This document shows, piece by piece, positions 32,907 through 44,400 of a stretch of DNA of 46,608 nucleotides; within the stretch, counting starts at the first letter, position 1, and every line of letters starts with the position of its first letter. This DNA comes from Paludibacteraceae bacterium (GTDB lineage: Bacteria; Bacteroidota; Bacteroidia; Bacteroidales; Paludibacteraceae). The stretch is from NCBI GenBank assembly GCA_017430235.1, contig JAFRNH010000003.1, positions 1 to 46,608 on the forward strand, read 5' to 3'. The translations under genes and the position numbers were made by a program. The notes under the pieces were generated by a model. The model saw nothing but the letters and a program-made list of their open reading frames with translations. It made no database searches and had not been told where the DNA came from.

Positions 32907-33707
32907 TTATTTCAATTTTTCCTTTTCTTCCAACAAACTCTTCAATTCTTTCAATTGCTCTTCCACCCTATCTAACTGTCTTTTCAAATCATCATTGTTG
33001 TCGCTAACCATTGCATCAACAAAGACGGAGTTGATAAAAGACATTCCAACAATACCACCCATAATCAAGATTCCACAGAAATAGATAGTAGACAGACGCC
33101 CAATAAATGGAGTTGAAACAGCGGCAATACGATTAGGAATCTCATACCAACCCTCTATCGTGCACATTCGGAAGATTGTATAAACAGAATTCGTCGGCGT
33201 ATCAAAATATTCTGGGGCAATCTGACCAAAGAGGTCACAACTAACCAAACCGAAAATAACAACTAAGATAAAATAACTTAGCAACAAGACATACGACTGT
33301 CGGATGGCCAATTTAAAGCCAGAGACCAGTTTTGCAATTCCTGGAAAAAGATGAATGGTTCGTAACAAACGAAGGATTCTCATCAATCGAAGTACGAACA
33401 AAACGGAAAGATTTACCATCTTAACTGGATATACAAACTGTATAATGAATGGAATACTCAAAAGCACCAAAACAAAATCCAATCGATTCCACCCAGATTT
33501 CAAATATTCTCGCATTCCATAATGAGATATCTTCACTATCATCTCAATCAAGAAGACAATGGCACAAACGAACTCAATCACCTCCATCCATGCCCATTTG
33601 CTACTGCACTCCTGAAAATAGATTGAAATTGCATTGATTAAAATGAAACCATAGATAACCTTGTTGCTCAGAAATATTCTTTTAAGGAAACTTAATATCA
33701 TAATCAT
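32907..33707 (-). CDS. Voltage-gated cation channel, NaChBac-like
   Basis: The protein has 266 residues from the ATG at 33707. An ATG at 33761 lies upstream of the possible promoter and one at 33701 is also possible. It is a single six-transmembrane domain. S4 is LRLMRILRLLRTIHLF with Arg about every third position. The pore helix and filter contain CTIEGWYEI, matching the TxExW pattern of bacterial sodium channels (TLESW in NaChBac). The tail DDLKRQLDRVEEQLKELKS is a coiled coil that should tetramerise the channel. Na+ or Ca2+ selectivity cannot be settled. It is co-directional with the transferase-like gene. Confidence 0.85.
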   Translation of the reverse strand: MIMILSFLKRIFLSNKVIYGFILINAISIYFQECSSKWAWMEVIEFVCAIVFLIEMIVKISHYGMREYLKSGWNRLDFVLVLLSIPFIIQFVYPVKMVNLSVLFVLRLMRILRLLRTIHLFPGIAKLVSGFKLAIRQSYVLLLSYFILVVIFGLVSCDLFGQIAPEYFDTPTNSVYTIFRMCTIEGWYEIPNRIAAVSTPFIGRLSTIYFCGILIMGGIVGMSFINSVFVDAMVSDNNDDLKRQLDRVEEQLKELKSLLEEKEKLK

Positions 33708-33724
33708 TTGTAATTTACAATTCA

Positions 33725-33732
33725 CAAAAGTA
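33725..33732 (-). promoter_or_regulatory. Possible -7 box of the channel gene
   Basis: It reads TACTTTTG on the minus strand, 17 bases before the ATG at 33707. A TTTG lies 26 bases further up, longer than the usual spacing. Confidence 0.35.
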
Positions 33733-33858
33733 CAATCATTTATTTGTTTTGTAATTATCAAATCTGAAAAAAAATCTATTACACCTTCCTCATTCTCTTT
33801 CTTTCCAAACAGACTTAATTCTTACCGCTTAACTCTTAATTCTTAATTGTTTTTCCTA

Positions 33859-33866
33859 TCTTTGCA
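33859..33866 (+). promoter_or_regulatory. Possible -7 box of proS
   Basis: TATCTTTG is a full match to TAnnTTTG, 32 bases before the proS ATG. The -33 region is AT-rich without TTTG. Confidence 0.4.
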
Positions 33867-33898
33867 CGTTCATTGAAGATAATATACAAACATATAAA

Positions 33899-35380
33899 AT
33901 GGCAAAAGAATTAACACCACGCAGTGAGGATTACTCACAATGGTATAACGACTTAGTTATCAAAGCGGATTTAGCTGAAACATCCGCAGTTAGAGGTTGT
34001 ATGGTCATCAAGCCATACGGTTATGCGATTTGGGAAAAGATGCATAACGAGTTGGATCGCATGTTCAAAGAGACGGGCCACGTCAACGCATACTTCCCGT
34101 TGTTCATTCCAAAATCCTTCTTAAGCAAGGAAGCTGATCATGTGGAAGGATTCGCAAAAGAGTGTGCTGTCGTCACTCACTACAGATTGAAAACCAACCC
34201 AGATGGCAGTGGTGTGGTAGTTGATCCAGATGCCAAATTGGAAGAGGAACTGATCGTTCGTCCTACCTCAGAGACTATCATTTGGAACACTTACAAAAAT
34301 TGGATTCAGTCCTACCGTGATCTTCCTATTCTATGTAATCAATGGGCTAACGTTGTTCGTTGGGAAATGCGTACACGTTTGTTCCTTCGTACAGCAGAGT
34401 TCTTGTGGCAAGAAGGTCACACCGCACACGAAACCTATGAGGAGGCAGAAGCAGAAGCACAAAAGATGCTGAATGTATATGGCGATTTTGTGGAAAACTT
34501 CATGGCAGTGCCAGTCATCAAAGGAGTGAAATCCGAAACCGAGCGTTTTGCCGGAGCTGTTGACACCTACACCATCGAAGCATTGATGCAAGATGGAAAA
34601 GCACTTCAATCAGGTACATCCCACTTCTTAGGTCAGAACTTTGCAAAAGCCTTCGATGTTCAATTCCAAACACGTGAAGGCAAACTCGATTACGTATGGG
34701 CTACCTCATGGGGTGTATCCACCCGTTTGATGGGTGCGCTCATCATGACTCACTCCGATGACAATGGATTAGTATTGCCACCAAACTTAGCTCCTATCCA
34801 AGTGGTCATCATCCCTATTGCCTTCAAGAAGTTGACCGATGAGATGAAAGCAAAAATCGATGCGATGATTGCCAATTTGAAAGCATTGGGCATCTCTGTC
34901 AAATATGATTCTGACGATACTAAGACACCAGGATGGAAATTCGCCGAATACGAATTGAAAGGTGTGCCTGTCCGCTTGACCGTAGGTCCTCGTGATTTCG
35001 AAAACAACACCATCGAGGTGGCACGTCGCGACACACTTACGAAAGAGAATGTCAGCATGGACGGAATCGCAGAATATGTAAAGAACCTCTTGTCTGAGAT
35101 TCAAAAGAACATCTTCCAAAAGGCTTTGAACTATCGTAATTCCATGATTAAGAAAGTGGATAGCTATGATGAGTTCAAGACAGAAATCGAAAAAGGTGGC
35201 TTCATTTTAGCTCACTGGGATGGAACACCAGAAACAGAAGCTAAGATCAAAGAAGAGACAAAGGCAACCATCCGTTGTGTTCCTTTCGACACCTATTTGG
35301 ACGATGACAAAGAGCCAGGCAAGTGCATGGTGACTGGCAAGCCATCCAAATGCAGAGTGTTATTTGCAAGATCATATTAA
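33899..35380 (+). CDS. proS: Prolyl-tRNA synthetase, archaeal/eukaryote-like type
   Basis: This is a 493-residue class II aminoacyl-tRNA synthetase. The start [16 protein letters not shown], the motif-2 region with [20 protein letters not shown] cut at its arginine, and [14 protein letters not shown] in motif 3 are those of the archaeal-type ProRS, which lacks the insertion domain of the long bacterial type. A C-terminal zinc-like extension region ends [18 protein letters not shown]. It charges tRNA-Pro in the cytoplasm. Such ProRS is normal in Bacteroidota. It has a possible -7 box upstream and a strong terminator 12 bases after the stop. Confidence 0.95.
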   Translation: MAKELTPRSEDYSQWYNDLVIKADLAETSAVRGCMVIKPYGYAIWEKMHNELDRMFKETGHVNAYFPLFIPKSFLSKEADHVEGFAKECAVVTHYRLKTNPDGSGVVVDPDAKLEEELIVRPTSETIIWNTYKNWIQSYRDLPILCNQWANVVRWEMRTRLFLRTAEFLWQEGHTAHETYEEAEAEAQKMLNVYGDFVENFMAVPVIKGVKSETERFAGAVDTYTIEALMQDGKALQSGTSHFLGQNFAKAFDVQFQTREGKLDYVWATSWGVSTRLMGALIMTHSDDNGLVLPPNLAPIQVVIIPIAFKKLTDEMKAKIDAMIANLKALGISVKYDSDDTKTPGWKFAEYELKGVPVRLTVGPRDFENNTIEVARRDTLTKENVSMDGIAEYVKNLLSEIQKNIFQKALNYRNSMIKKVDSYDEFKTEIEKGGFILAHWDGTPETEAKIKEETKATIRCVPFDTYLDDDKEPGKCMVTGKPSKCRVLFARSY

Positions 35381-35392
35381 TTTTCATATCAC

Positions 35393-35429
35393 AAAGCGTT
35401 GGAGCAGACTGTTCCAACGCTTTCTTTTT
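35393..35429 (+). terminator. Rho-independent terminator of proS
   Basis: AAAGCGTTGGA pairs with TCCAACGCTTT around a 9-base loop, followed by CTTTTT. The 11 bp stem and T-run make it one of the two clear terminators in the window. The next gene starts only 10 bases beyond it. Confidence 0.85.
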
Positions 35430-35439
35430 CGAATATACC

Positions 35440-36702
35440 ATGAAAAGAAGTTTTTTGTTTTCTATCCTATTTCTATCCACGCTGTTATCACATGCGGGAG
35501 TAAGGTCATTGTATGAACCTACATCATTAGAGTCGACTCAATCTGTCAGTACGGATTTGTGTGAAAATATACATATATACCTAAAGTTGGCTCCACAAAA
35601 AACACTTCCTTTGCATTATGACTATGAAAGAGCAGAAAACAGAACACTCTATTTTTCTCCAAATACAACAACGTTTGTAAGAGATGCGGAATACTTTCTA
35701 CCCTACACCAAAGGATATACCGCATTGGGATTTATTTTCGATCCTTCATTTCTTTACAAAATAAACGAAAAAGCAAGCATCCGAGCAGGTATTCACCTCA
35801 TGGCATTCGCTGGCGACCACAAAACCATTCGGAATGTATCCCCCATTCTATCCCTGACATTTCAACCCGTCAAATGGTTGACACTGACAGGAGGGACGCT
35901 AGATCCCGGCATATATCATTTTTTATACGAACCCATGTATGATTTCGATCGCTTCTTCTACGACAATCAAGAGATGGGATTATCCGCAAAGGCCATCACA
36001 AAATATTGGTTTTCAGATATGTGGTGCAACTGGGAGGACTTCATTATCCCAGGATCTGATTTTCAAGAACGATTCACCTTCGGATGGAAAAACGACTTTC
36101 ATACACCTAAGAGAGCGCATAAAGCACAAATCGACATACCCTTCCATCTCATGATGAACCACAGAGGTGGGCAAATCGATGCAGTGGAAGACACCTGCAT
36201 TGAAACGCTAATGAATATAGCAACAGGGATCAATGCAGATATAACGATAAAAAATAAGATTATAATCACCCCCGACATACCATTCTTCTTTTTCTCAAAT
36301 CGTTCCAATGAAGAACATATTCATACCCACTATAAAAACGGTTACGGTATCTATCCACAGCTATGCGTACAAAACAGAAGATTAAAGCATCATTGGAAGG
36401 TCAATGCAGGATATTGGTATGGCAATAAATTCATATCAGGAAGAGGCAGTTACCTTTTCCAATCGAGATCATACTTTGACGAGGCATTCGAACGACAATA
36501 TAGACACCTGATCACAGGAAAAGTTTCCTACATTTATCATTACAAGAAATTCTCTTTTGGCGGAGAGTTCCAACTCTATTATGATACCGACGAAGCATCC
36601 ACAGACATATCGGCCGGCATCTATATGCGTTTCGAACAACTCTTTAAAATTCACACATTCAAAGAAAACGAAAAAGAAAAAATAGGATTCTTGGGTTTAT
36701 GA
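35440..36702 (+). CDS. Hypothetical outer-membrane barrel of the adhesin cluster
   Basis: The protein has 420 residues from MKRSFLFSILFL. The frame is open further upstream inside proS, but this start gives a proper signal peptide (cleaved after LSHA). The mature part consists of alternating aromatic/polar strands through to the C-terminus, as in an outer-membrane beta-barrel, without a recognised family signature. It sits directly after the proS terminator and overlaps the OmpA gene by 4 bases (ATGA), so it belongs with OmpA, PorP/SprF and the giant adhesin. It could be an accessory barrel of the secretion or anchoring complex. No promoter matching the consensus lies between the terminator and its start. 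Confidence 0.6.
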   Translation: MKRSFLFSILFLSTLLSHAGVRSLYEPTSLESTQSVSTDLCENIHIYLKLAPQKTLPLHYDYERAENRTLYFSPNTTTFVRDAEYFLPYTKGYTALGFIFDPSFLYKINEKASIRAGIHLMAFAGDHKTIRNVSPILSLTFQPVKWLTLTGGTLDPGIYHFLYEPMYDFDRFFYDNQEMGLSAKAITKYWFSDMWCNWEDFIIPGSDFQERFTFGWKNDFHTPKRAHKAQIDIPFHLMMNHRGGQIDAVEDTCIETLMNIATGINADITIKNKIIITPDIPFFFFSNRSNEEHIHTHYKNGYGIYPQLCVQNRRLKHHWKVNAGYWYGNKFISGRGSYLFQSRSYFDEAFERQYRHLITGKVSYIYHYKKFSFGGEFQLYYDTDEASTDISAGIYMRFEQLFKIHTFKENEKEKIGFLGL

Positions 36703-37409
36703 AACACATACTTTCACTACTTATCTTACTGAGCTTATCCGCACAAGTATTTGCCAAAGAGAAGCAACGCGTGACTGAGCAAGGCTCCTCCCTCTTCTAT
36801 CGAAGTTGGAGATACCCCGTCGTTACCGATGGGAAAGAAAAAGAAGTAGAGAAAGACACCCTATCATCAGACTCACTACCTACCATAAGGGAAAAAACGG
36901 ACACACTCATGGTCGATTCGCTACCACCACTTCTCGATTCGTTAAATCAGCAAATTGACACACTGGTTCGTCATCCACAAGAACTGACAGAGAGTCCGGA
37001 CGACAACACGAAGAGAGATTCAATGAATGTTGCGTTACCGAATGATGGTCCAAGGGTAGAGTTACCCGACATCAACACCTGCATAGTCTATTTCATCTTC
37101 GACCAAGACAATTTCATCACCGATTACAGTGCAGAGTTTGACACCATCATGCAATTCATCGATTATCACAAAGGGAAAAACTTTGATGTGATTGGGCATA
37201 CGGATGAAAGAGGAACGGTAGCCTACAATCAGAAGTTATCAGAACGCAGGTCAAAGAAGGTGTACGATGTTTTGGTGCGTCGTGGCGTAGATCCAAGACG
37301 CATGAAGATGATTGGACGCAGCGAATTAGAATTAGCCATTCCACATGCAAAGAATGAGAGAGAACATTTGTTGAACAGAAGAGTGGAAATAAAAGTACGT
37401 CAAGAATGA
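36699..37409 (+). CDS. OmpA-family peptidoglycan-associated protein
   Basis: The 236-residue protein has a signal peptide (about 1-19), then a Ser/Asp-rich, low-complexity linker of about 110 residues (DTLSSDSLP, DTLMVDSLPPLLDSL). The C-terminal OmpA/MotB domain follows, with VYFIFDQDNF, GHTDERGTVAYNQKLSERR and the final NRRVEIKV. The domain binds peptidoglycan through a conserved Asp and Arg. The protein lacks the N-terminal beta-barrel of classical OmpA, so the barrel in front or PorP/SprF behind may be its membrane partner. It overlaps both neighbours by 4 bases. Confidence 0.88.
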   Translation: MKHILSLLILLSLSAQVFAKEKQRVTEQGSSLFYRSWRYPVVTDGKEKEVEKDTLSSDSLPTIREKTDTLMVDSLPPLLDSLNQQIDTLVRHPQELTESPDDNTKRDSMNVALPNDGPRVELPDINTCIVYFIFDQDNFITDYSAEFDTIMQFIDYHKGKNFDVIGHTDERGTVAYNQKLSERRSKKVYDVLVRRGVDPRRMKMIGRSELELAIPHAKNEREHLLNRRVEIKVRQE

Positions 37410-38323
37410 AAAAGAGATTAGTGACCATACTGTTTGTCCTTAGTTGTCTGTTCTCCGCAACAGCACAACAAGATTTCTTTTTCACGCAACAGACCTTCTC
37501 CAGGGGAAACATCAATCCAGCAGGAGTAGGAAACACGGGGGATGTAGATTTATTTTTATTTGGACGATTACAATGGTTAGGGGTAGACAACGCACCCCAC
37601 ACAGTCTTATTCAATGCGACAAATTACTTCCAGAAGATTCAATCAGGCATTGGATTAACGGTCTCTCACGATGCCATTGGTATCGGGCACAGCACCACAG
37701 AAGTGAAAGGAGAATACTCCTACCAAATAGACTTAAATCCACGATGGATTCTCTCCATGGGAGTATCCGCAGGAATCTTTCTAGGCATATACGACCCGAT
37801 GGCCAACACGTTGGAAAATGAGGGAGAAAGGAAGCATATCGATCTGCCAACAGAGAAAGAGCAAGTATTATCACCCGATTTCAATATAGGATTCGAGCTC
37901 AACTCCATGAACTGGACATTTGGAGTATCATGTACCCACATACAGAACAACAAGTCTACCTCCTACTCGTCCGACAGGCATTTTTACGGGTATGCCATTC
38001 GAACACAAAAAATCAACACAAATTGGGATTTGATGATTGATTTAGGATATATGAATCGCAATAAAGTTCACTTAGTCGATTTAGGTCTTTTGGCATTCTA
38101 TCATCGGCTATTTTGGGGTGGTATGTCATGGAGACCAGACCTTGTGAATGGATGTAATCCCTCCTATTTATCAGCTATGCTAGGATTTGAGTATCAAATA
38201 TTTAGATTTGGATATGTATACGAATGCGGATTAGGAAGCAACAGCACACTACCAAGCAACACACATGAAGTAATATTATCCATCCGAATTCCAAAAAGCA
38301 AAAGCACTCCAAAAATTGATTAA
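37406..38323 (+). CDS. Type IX secretion membrane protein, PorP/SprF family
   Basis: The 305-residue protein starts with a signal peptide ending in SATAQ, followed by QDFFFTQQTFSRGNINPAGVGN. This is the N-terminal pattern of PorP/SprF proteins (usually PxYTQYMFNxxxxNPAYAG), in a variant form. The rest is an outer-membrane barrel with strands ending in aromatic residues and a closing VILSIRIPKSK. SprF of Flavobacterium is needed to place the giant adhesin SprB on the surface through the type IX machinery, and such genes usually sit beside their adhesin. Here a giant repeat protein follows after 149 bases. It is coupled to ompA by a 4-base overlap. Confidence 0.85.
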   Translation: MKKRLVTILFVLSCLFSATAQQDFFFTQQTFSRGNINPAGVGNTGDVDLFLFGRLQWLGVDNAPHTVLFNATNYFQKIQSGIGLTVSHDAIGIGHSTTEVKGEYSYQIDLNPRWILSMGVSAGIFLGIYDPMANTLENEGERKHIDLPTEKEQVLSPDFNIGFELNSMNWTFGVSCTHIQNNKSTSYSSDRHFYGYAIRTQKINTNWDLMIDLGYMNRNKVHLVDLGLLAFYHRLFWGGMSWRPDLVNGCNPSYLSAMLGFEYQIFRFGYVYECGLGSNSTLPSNTHEVILSIRIPKSKSTPKID

Positions 38324-38408
38324 TATCAATATTTTGTGTGTTTTATCACAAACACTAAGAAAAATTTACAATCCTTAACAAATATTAGGATAAGATAGAA
38401 AAAAAAGC

Positions 38409-38416
38409 TACCTTTA
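38409..38416 (+). promoter_or_regulatory. Possible -7 box of the giant adhesin gene
   Basis: TACCTTTA differs from TAnnTTTG in one base and lies 56 bases before the ATG. The region 38324-38472 is AT-rich with two short, weak hairpins and no RNA gene. Confidence 0.25.
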
Positions 38417-38472
38417 TAGTTAAAATCCATAATAGGGTTAATAGCATCTAACCTATTAAAAGATAGAAGATT

Positions 38473-41400
38473 ATGAAACAAGCAAACTTAGAAAAGAAAA
38501 TACATAGATGTATTTTTGTCGCCATATTATCTTTATTCTGCGCAGGAAACCTTAACGCAAAGAATGAGGACACTCCAAATCTAGACTTCTCGTTTGGATC
38601 ATTTGCCAACTGGGAAAGGTACTATGCATACTTTGGTCCGGTGGATTTCAGTGATTTCAACAGTCCAAACATATACACGAATTCACCATACGCACCATCG
38701 GTAAACAATACGGAGGTATGGACAATGAAAAACGGAGATGGAGATTCATATCTATGGGAAAGTAGATCTTATTATGGAAAGCACGAAATACACGGAACAT
38801 TTAGCGTAACCACGACACAAGGAAGAGACGTTAACATGTCGACCTGCGACCGTGCATTAAAGAGGCTCCCTGACAACTTTAGTGCTGCAGGTATTGTAGG
38901 AACCACATCAACCAACACAGAGATTATATACGACTATTCATCTCCAGACAAATGGATGCGAAGAGCCATGGCTGAGAAATTGGTTTATCGTTTCCGTGTC
39001 ACCAACAAGAGTACGCTGTTGAAACTTTGTTTTGCAAGTGTATTGTTTGAGCCTAATACAGATGCAGGAGCACACTTTGGAGACGAGCACCCAGGAATGT
39101 GTTTGAACGTAACAGCTGACAATGGAACCCGAGTTCTCCCATGCGGTGAATATTGTGGAGATGCAAGTAGTAATGATAACACACTTGTCGCATTATCAAA
39201 AAACACCGATGGTTCATGTTACTCCGATGCCGGACGTAACAATCTAACATACAAGCCATGGACAACAAACATTTATGACTTAAGAGAATTTGTCGGTTCT
39301 GAAGTTGTTATCGAAGGCTATGTACACGACTGTTTGCTTGAGTTGTACATTTGTAACCAATGTAACACATGTCACCCATCAGACAACGGAGTCACAGATT
39401 ACGGAAATGGAAGGTTGGTACTTAATCAATGTGATTATTGTAGAACCAAAAACGTAACTGTGAGAAAATGTGTAATGGCAGGAGGTCACACCGCGTATGG
39501 TTACATGACAGGAGAAACCACAGAGTTAAGAATAGACGTGGAAAACTGTCCTAACCCCAACGATCCTAACGACAGAGTGAAAATAACCGTTCCTGAAGGA
39601 TTTGGCAAAGGCAATTATGTATGGAAAACTTCCGACGGTGTCAGTTTGATTGATGAATACGGAATACCATACGATGAAAATTTCGCCTACGTTAAACGTG
39701 CAGAGATTCAAGATGTAGATTACATCTGTTCGATAAAGGGAACCAATCCTGATTGTCCAGGCATATCCATATCCACACGTATTGCCAAAGACCCTATTGT
39801 AATGGATTTCATTAGCAGTAATGCTTGTTACAACTACATAACATTCAACGACAAAACATACATTTCAAAGATATTACAGAACGGAACTTACATTGAACCT
39901 GATACTATTTTGAAATGGTCATGGGATTACGATGATCACCATGGAATATCAGGGAATTTGGCAACTTACACAAAAGAACAAGTTGAAAACGATGAAAGTC
40001 TTAAAAATCCTCACGGCGAATTCAGATGGACAGACGCCAACCAAGGAAAGTATGACATGACCTTGACTGTCGAAACAGCCAAAGGATGTACACTATCCAT
40101 CGTCAAACCGTTTAAAGTACAACCTCAACCAGAAATTCAATTGGCCGGTGTAACCGACATTTGTATAAACACAAGTTCACAACTGCAAGTCACCAACTAC
40201 AACGATCCTAACAACCGTTATGTTTGGAAAAAATGTAACGGTGATTGTCCTACTGACAGATGCGAAGGCGCTTTAATTCAAGATTCCTCAGCAGCGACAA
40301 ACAGTGCCTTTTTAGACATAGAAGGTATTTCGAGCAATGCTGGAAAATATTGTGTGGAAATCATTCGTAATGAGGATTTGTTGGAAGGAAACGTTGTGAT
40401 TGGTAGCCAACAATGTACCTATCACAAAAACTTTGAAGTTAAAATCAAAAACATTCCTACTTTCAAATTCAAAAACGCACAAAAAATCAATGGAAGATAT
40501 CAGGTGGATATCTGTAAAGGAGAAACAGTAGACCTTGAAATCGACGATTCACAAAACACTGTCCCAGTATACACATGGAGTAACACCCAGAATGGCAAAA
40601 AAATCACCGTCGGTCCTACCGACACTACTGAATATTTGGTGACAGCCATATGCGGATGTAACGTATCCGATAGTATATGGGTAAACGTGAAACCATTGCC
40701 TCAACTCTCCGTCGACGGTCCTGCTGCCATCTGTCAGAACACCACCACAGAATGGACTGCGCAAGGATTGGATAGCGACGAAGAGAACACTTATAAATGG
40801 TTTAAAGATAACAGTCAAATTAGTACATCAAAGACGATAAATCTATCCTACTCCACTCCAGGATATTATTATTATACATTGAAGGGAACCAACCGTTTGG
40901 GTTGTACCGACTCTACGCAAAAACAATTGACAGTTAGAGCCAATCCAAATCCTAACGTGCCAGCTCCTTCACCTGTCTGCGAGAACAAAAACGTTATCAT
41001 CAACGTATACAACGTCGACTCTTGTCAGTGGATAAAAGATGGCGGCAACGTTTATGGAGAGATGTTACACGTACCATCAGAAAGTTCCATCAACGAACAG
41101 CCTAAATCTTCTGTATACAAGTTGAAAACTTATGTCTTCTATACTGACACATTCTGTACCAAAGAACAAGACATCAATATCACTGTCTACAAGATCCCTG
41201 AAATTAAAATTACAGGTCCTGATGGAATATGTAAAGGTCAATCCGTCACATTCGTAGCAACAGATACCGCAGACTATAGCAACTATCCTAATAGACCGAC
41301 CAATCCAACTTACAAATGGAATGATGTAAATAGCACACAATCAGCTACATTAACAACAACACCAGTAGCCAGTTCAACATATACAATTAATTGGAACAAC

Positions 41401-44400
41401 GGTACTTGTAGCAATTCTGCAGCAAAGTCGGTTGATGTGTACGAAAGACCTATTTTCGGTGCTGCTCCTATATACCCAAGAGTATGTCCGGGCGACATGG
41501 ACACCATCGTAGCAGAACCAGGCTTTGCGTCATACAGATGGTTCTCTCTAAGATCTGTCAATGATACAATATGGTTCACGCCAAGTGCAGGCATGGATCC
41601 AAACAAACTTGACCTACAAATCAATAATGACATTGATATATATGTAAAGGTAAAAGACGCAAACGGTTGTGAAGGAGAAGCAAAAACACAAGTGACAGTT
41701 AAGCCTTTACCTAACATCAACCACATTGGTCCAAATGAAATATGCGAAGGTTCTCAAATCACAGTTGCACCAACAGGTGGAGAGTCGAACCTATATTCAT
41801 GGTCATATAAATATAGCAATGGTACAGAAACAGAAATACCAAATGTTACAGGTACTCTTGTAGATTATCCCGACTGTAATGGATGTGGATCTGTCACCTA
41901 CACCGTATGGGGTACAAAAGATGGGTGTAGAAACAGTCACTCATTTAATATCTCAATCAAGGAACAACCTAAAATTATAATAGAAGGAGACAGTTTCATA
42001 TGTAAAGGTCAAGGTGTTGCTACCCTTAAAGCTAAAAGTACAGGAACGACGATTAGTAATTGGAGTTGGACGGGTATGGGTGTCACCACAAATACTATAA
42101 GTGTCACTCCAATCACTGAGCAAACCTATTATGTAGTAGGAAAAGCAGCATCAGGAGGTTGTGATGGACATGCAAGTTTCACTGTAAAAGTAAACGAACC
42201 TCCAATCATAACCATAGAAGACAATGGTCCTATTTGTTCAAAAGACACCATCAGGCTGACTGCCACATCCCAATCTGAACTAGACAGTTGCGCGTGGAGT
42301 TTTGTTTCCGAGGGAACATTAGAAAACAATTGGATTACTTATGGTCCAAACAAAATTACCTTAAAGACTCCTTTAATGGGAACCACGACCTTCACTGCAA
42401 AAGCATACGATAAAAATCAATGCTACTCTACTAAGGAAAAAACGATTATTGTTTATCAGAAACCGGAAGTCACAACAGATGCCAAAGACATTTGTAGAGG
42501 TGATCAGATAAGCATTTCTGCAGATGGTGCAGCATCATACAGATGGTTAGACAAAACAGGAAGAGTCTTATCGACATCCACTCGATTCACAGACAACTCC
42601 TACTCTGACGCAACTGAATACGAAATCTATGTTGAAGGAAAAGAAAACGGTTGTGTAGACACGACTCTTGTCAAATTCAAAATCAACGAGAACCCTACAA
42701 TCACCATCACAGGTCCACACATCTTCTGTCAAGGAGACGCCATCAAACTTACAGCCACTACAGGCAACGATTCTCTCTACCAATGGAGTACGGGAAGTAT
42801 TGAAAAAACATTGAGGACAATTGCCACCGGTTCCGTCAACTCCGTCAGCGTAATCGCGACAGACAAGAATGGTTGTACAGCAGAGAAGGCTCACAATTTT
42901 ACAGTTGTCATACCACCTAGTATTTTCATAGATGGTCCGAACAGTATATGTAGTGGTCAAGATTATACTTTAACCGCCAAAGACAGAAACAACACAGGAG
43001 CTTTAACATATCAATGGTATGTAGGAGAAGAGACCACTGGCAAGGAATACCGAAATCCTAAGGACAATGCTTGTTCTGCTGGGGATTGTGATGAGATACA
43101 TCCAACAACAGAAGAGAGCACAAAATATATCGTATCGGGTACACAAAACCATACCATAAACAACGAGGTTGCAGTCTGCAAAAGTTCTGCTGAAATTTTC
43201 ATCACGGCCCATCCTCGCCCTAAGGTTGTTATTGAAGGAAACAATCAGGTATGTAACGGTAGTTCAACAAACCTAACAGCATCCGACACATCTGATGCCA
43301 TCATCAAATCTTGGGAGTGGTTAGAAGGTACGGCAGTCAACAACATAACCACAACTAACAACACAAAGAGTTATCATAACACTGGTACTCTAACTAACAG
43401 TCAAAAGTACTTCGTTGCTGTTGCCACCTCAACTTACAACTGTCTAGGATCTGACACGTTCATTGTCAACGTTCATCCACGTCACACCGTAGAAATAGTA
43501 GGAAAAGATTATGTGTGTGAAGACGGAACGATCCAATTGTCATCAAAAGTGTATGACAATGAAAACGCGCTCGTCAGCAGTAATAACGTTCAGGAATTCT
43601 CATGGTTGCCACAAGGAGGTAACGATGCGGAAACTACCGAAATGAGTTTGTCTGGAACCACAACATTCCGACTCAACATCAAAGATCCTAACGGATGTGC
43701 AGCTAGTTCAGATCCTTTTGTTGTTCAATGGATCAACAAGCCTACAGTAACAGTAACTCACGAAGGAAACAACTGTGCTGGAATCAATGATATCACTATG
43801 ATCGCAACAGCCAACAAAGAGGCTGGAGCAATAAAAAGTTGGATTTGGAATAACAGCGATGGAACTTCTATAGACTCTACTGAAGGCAACGTCAATCCTA
43901 AACAATTTGACATTCCAGTCCTACAAAAAACAACCACTTATCAGGTAATTGCAGAAGACACATTCGGTTGTGTTTCTCTTCCTGAAATACATGAAATTGT
44001 CATTAATGAAATGCCAGACATCACCATCACTGGTGTTGATCACGCATGTCAGAATAGCACCATTGAATTAACTGCATCCTCTTCATCTAATGGAACCATC
44101 CAATGGATCGACTCAGAAGCAAACAACAATGCCAATGCAAATGATTCAATACGAAGAGTCACACTCACAGAGAAAAGAACTCATCAATTTATTGCTAGCG
44201 TAACAGCTAATGGATGTACAGCCAATGACACATTGAATGTCTCCGTATATGGCAATCCTACCGTCACTATTGAAGGTAAAAATTACATCTGCCGTGATGA
44301 CAATCAAGGTTTAACATTAACCGCGAACGTCACAAAAGCTTCCGATGAAGCGAACATACAACAATACCAGTGGAACATTTCAAATGATAACAGTCAATCC

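Noticed and set aside
38315-38355. Two short hairpins after the PorP/SprF gene
   Set aside because: Stems are only 6 bp and the first is followed by a short, broken T-run. Read-through to the adhesin gene remains plausible.
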